DNA of 7,798 bases from JAACEU01 sp043816165 (GTDB lineage Bacteria > Patescibacteriota > Gracilibacteria > UBA1369 > LOWO2-01-FULL-3), in NCBI GenBank assembly GCA_043816165.1, contig JBDRIE010000045.1, forward strand, positions 1 through 7,798, in the 5' to 3' direction. The notes beneath the pieces were generated by a model. That model had not been told where the DNA came from. It saw only the letters and a list, made by a program, of their open reading frames with translations, and did not search any database. Every line of letters begins with the position of its first letter. The first letter of the stretch is position 1. The position numbers were made by a program, and so were the translations under genes. Shown here piece by piece: positions 5,724-7,798 of this stretch.

Positions 5724-5880
5724 GTACTTCTATTTTGCGGTTCTGCTAGCGTTGCTGTTTCAGATGGTTTTTGTGGGGATGAAGGGATGGCTGTTTTTGA
5801 AGGGGGAAGCGAGGAGATCGTTGCTTTTGGGTGGAGCTTTTGGGCTTTTGATAGTTTTGGTGGTTGTTGGTTTGTTGTGA
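5701..5880 (+). CDS. Small two-helix membrane protein, function unknown
   Basis: The frame gives 59 residues from the ATG at 5701, which follows GAGGAG (5691-5696), to TGA at 5878-5880. It overlaps the cupin frame by 23 bases, suggesting translational coupling. The sequence has a charged start (E-Q-Q-R-K-N-K), a first hydrophobic helix at about 9-27, a positively charged hinge (K-G-E-A-R-R, about 34-39) and a second helix at about 40-59 that runs to the C-terminus. By the positive-inside rule the termini are hard to place. No family is recognised. The coding strand is strikingly poor in C. An upstream ATG at 5647 would extend it to 77 residues but mostly as a shadow of the cupin gene. Confidence 0.55.
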   Translation: MEQQRKNKYFYFAVLLALLFQMVFVGMKGWLFLKGEARRSLLLGGAFGLLIVLVVVGLL

Positions 5881-5888
5881 ATGGTTTG

Positions 5889-5957
5889 ATGGTGAAGTTT
5901 AGGAAATGGACTGCTGCTGTTGTGATGGGAGTGGGGTATGTTATGTTGATGACCTAG
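5889..5957 (+). CDS. Possible 22-residue single-helix peptide
   Basis: ATG at 5889 to TAG at 5955-5957 encodes a peptide with a basic start (V-K-F-R-K-W) and a hydrophobic remainder, like a minimal membrane peptide or signal-like segment. It begins eight bases after the stop of the preceding two-helix protein, in another frame. Its TAG interlocks with the typA TAG on the other strand inside the palindrome CTAG (5954-5957). No clear ribosome binding site is present. It could equally be chance or the remnant of a longer C-terminus. Confidence 0.2.
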   Translation: MVKFRKWTAAVVMGVGYVMLMT

Positions 5958-7753
5958 CCTCTTTTAACCTGCTTCCTATCATTTTCTGTTAGATACTTTT
6001 TTCGCAATCTTACTTGTTTTGGGGTGATTTCGGCGTATTCGTCATTTTTGATGTATTCGATTGCGCTTTCGAGGGTGACCGGGATGGTTGGAGTTAGGGT
6101 CAGGGCTTCGTCGGCGCCGGAGGATCGGACGTTGGAGAGTTTTTTGTTTTTGTTTGGGTTTACGGCCAGGTCGTTTCCTTGGTTATGTTCACCGATTATC
6201 ATTCCTTCGTAAACTTCGGTGGCAGGGCCAACGAATAATGGGCCTCTTTCTTGTAATTTCCAAAGTGAATACGCCATTGTCGCGCCTGTTTCTGCGGAAA
6301 TCATTGAACCGACTGTACGTTTTTCTATTTCTCCGACAAATGGGGCAAAACGATCAAATGAGTGGTAGAGAGTTCCTTCGCCTCTTGTCAAAAGCATGAA
6401 GATTGAGCGAAAGCCCAAAAGTCCGCGAGTTGGGACTTCGAATTCCAGCATAGTGTTACCGTTTTCGGATTTAATATTTTGCATAACTCCTTTTCTTTTT
6501 CCTAATGCTTCTATTATTGAGCCGGACATATCATCCGGAACATTAATTACCGCATTCTCAATAGGTTCGTGCTTTACTCCATCGATTTCTCGCATAATTA
6601 CTTGAGGTTGGGAAATCTGTAATTCAAATCCTTCACGTCTCATTGTTTCGATCAACACCGCGATGTGCATTTCACCACGTCCATAAACTTTCATGGAGTC
6701 TTTGCCTTCTACCGGTTCGATTTTTAGGCCTACATTTGTTTCCAATTCTTTCTCAAGACGCTCCTTGATATGTCGACCAGTCACATACGTTCCTTCACGT
6801 CCGGCAAAAGGGGAGTCATTTACCATAAATTCGATTGCTAAAGAAGGAGGATCAACCTTGATTGCCGGTAGGGCTTCTGCATTGGCGTCGCTTGTAATGG
6901 TTTCGCCCACGTAAATCTCCGGTAAACCTGCCACAGCAACGATATCTCCCGCTTGAGCTTCTTCGACTTCCTGTCTATCCATTCCTTCAAAAGTGAAAAT
7001 TTTTGTTGCTTTGCCTGTGTATTTTTCTCCATCAGCTTTTATTACTGTGACTGATTGATTAGCTTTCAACACACCTTCATAAACTCTACCGATTGCAATT
7101 CTTCCCAAAAAATTATCATATTGCAAAGTTGCGGGCTGCATTCGGAAAGGAGCCTCCACATTGCTCTCTGCCGGTTTCACATTTTCAAAAATAAAATCAA
7201 TCAGAGGTGTAATGTCTTTTTTCTCATCGGTAAGCTGTCGGATAGCAATACCTTGCTTCGCGATTGCGTACATATATGGGAAATCCAATTGTTCGTCGGT
7301 TGCGCCCAAAGATGAAAATAAATCAAAAGTTAAATCTACAACCTCGTCCGGTCTTGCCATCGGTTTATCAATTTTATTAATAACAACCAAAACCTTGTGA
7401 CCAAGCTCCAAAGATTTTTTCAAAACAAACTTGGTTTGAGGCATTGGCCCTTCATAGGCATCCACTACCAAAATCACCGCATCCACTGTTCGCAGTACAC
7501 GTTCCACTTCCGAACCAAAATCCGCATGTCCGGGAGTATCAACGATATTCAGCTTTTTGCCATCGTGAGTGATAGCGGCATTCTTTGCATAAATAGTGAT
7601 TCCTCGCTCCTTTTCCTGGTCGTTGCTGTCCATAGCCCTTTCGTCCAAGCCCTTACGTGCATCAAAAGTATCACTGGATTTCAAAAGAGCATTCACCAAA
7701 GTGGTTTTTCCATGATCTACGTGCGCCACAATTGCAACATTATATATTTTCAT
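5954..7753 (-). CDS. typA: TypA/BipA ribosome-associated translational GTPase
   Basis: The product is 599 residues from the ATG at 7753-7751, close to the roughly 600 usual for the family. GTPase motifs are intact: G1 A-H-V-D-H-G-K-T (10-17), G2 R-G-I-T-I (50-54), G3 D-T-P-G-H-A-D (72-78) and G4 N-K-I-D (126-129), with Y-A-I-A (162-165) in the G5 position. A beta-barrel domain II (about 203-290), EF-G-like domains III and V, and the TypA-specific C-terminal domain follow. TypA binds the ribosome at the EF-G site and supports growth and ribosome assembly under stress or cold. An in-frame ATG at 7789 would add 12 residues, but it overlaps the -35 element and the family's start sits at Met-Lys-Ile-Tyr-Asn. 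The gene is convergent with the + strand genes and shares its stop with the palindrome CTAG. No terminator is visible after it. Confidence 0.97.
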   Translation of the reverse strand: MKIYNVAIVAHVDHGKTTLVNALLKSSDTFDARKGLDERAMDSNDQEKERGITIYAKNAAITHDGKKLNIVDTPGHADFGSEVERVLRTVDAVILVVDAYEGPMPQTKFVLKKSLELGHKVLVVINKIDKPMARPDEVVDLTFDLFSSLGATDEQLDFPYMYAIAKQGIAIRQLTDEKKDITPLIDFIFENVKPAESNVEAPFRMQPATLQYDNFLGRIAIGRVYEGVLKANQSVTVIKADGEKYTGKATKIFTFEGMDRQEVEEAQAGDIVAVAGLPEIYVGETITSDANAEALPAIKVDPPSLAIEFMVNDSPFAGREGTYVTGRHIKERLEKELETNVGLKIEPVEGKDSMKVYGRGEMHIAVLIETMRREGFELQISQPQVIMREIDGVKHEPIENAVINVPDDMSGSIIEALGKRKGVMQNIKSENGNTMLEFEVPTRGLLGFRSIFMLLTRGEGTLYHSFDRFAPFVGEIEKRTVGSMISAETGATMAYSLWKLQERGPLFVGPATEVYEGMIIGEHNQGNDLAVNPNKNKKLSNVRSSGADEALTLTPTIPVTLESAIEYIKNDEYAEITPKQVRLRKKYLTENDRKQVKRG

Positions 7754-7760
7754 CCAGGGG

Positions 7761-7789
7761 ATTCTAGCTATGTTGTTGTGATTTGGCAA
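7761..7789 (-). promoter_or_regulatory. typA promoter predicting a leaderless mRNA
   Basis: On the minus strand TTGCCA (7789-7784, five of six consensus bases) is followed by a 17-base spacer and TAGAAT (7766-7761, five of six). Seven bases later comes the ATG at 7753, so the predicted transcription start is the first base of the start codon or next to it. There is no room for a Shine-Dalgarno. Confidence 0.7.
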
Positions 7790-7798
7790 TTGGAAATG

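Noticed and set aside
5701..5880. UGA recoding (UGA=Gly) as in some Patescibacteria lineages
   Set aside because: The long frames contain no internal TGA, and TGA acts as a stop at 5878-5880.
6838..7032. 64-residue minus-strand frame overlapping typA
   Set aside because: It is an out-of-frame shadow of typA, whose frame is intact and strongly conserved.
1..7798. CRISPR array, insertion sequence or phage genes
   Set aside because: There is no regularly spaced repeat, transposase, terminal inverted repeat pair or phage protein in either strand.

Overview
The window reads as a piece of a low-GC bacterial genome, most likely a Patescibacteria (CPR) member. This is an inference from several traits: compact genes, start codons almost always without a Shine-Dalgarno sequence, two promoters whose predicted transcription start falls on the initiation codon, and a large secreted SLH-domain protein beside a membrane-anchored PPC-like protein. 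The long frames are free of in-frame TGA, and TGA, TAA and TAG all end frames, so the standard bacterial code fits and a UGA=Gly lineage does not.

Layout: positions 1-65 hold small inverted repeats but no gene. A tRNA-Gln (CUG) with encoded CCA follows (66-139). Next comes a compact regulatory leader (154-335): a good sigma70-type promoter, a 26-codon frame starting at the predicted +1, a long imperfect hairpin, and an intrinsic terminator 14 bases before an ATP-grasp ligase gene (336-1292). A segment inside the hairpin (238-257) can instead pair with the 5' half of the terminator (290-309). The leader can therefore fold in two mutually exclusive ways, which is the logic of a transcription attenuator. 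I regard this as the most interesting part of the window.

A cell-surface block follows on the + strand. It has a 944-codon secreted protein with three SLH repeats, seven propeller-like repeats and an unrecognised C-terminal domain (1346-4180). Next is a protein with a signal peptide, two PPC-like beta domains and a C-terminal membrane anchor (4220-5272). Together they look like an S-layer-attached exoprotein and a membrane-tethered envelope protein. A small cupin (5322-5723) and an overlapping two-helix membrane protein (5701-5880) close the + strand series.

The minus strand carries typA/bipA (5954-7753), a ribosome-associated GTPase, convergent with the + strand genes. Its promoter is visible at the right edge and predicts a leaderless mRNA that starts at the second in-frame ATG. 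An 18-base exact repeat preceded by a small GGGT/ACCC hairpin occurs at the 3' end of both the ATP-grasp gene and the PPC gene. It may be a genome-wide 3'-end element.
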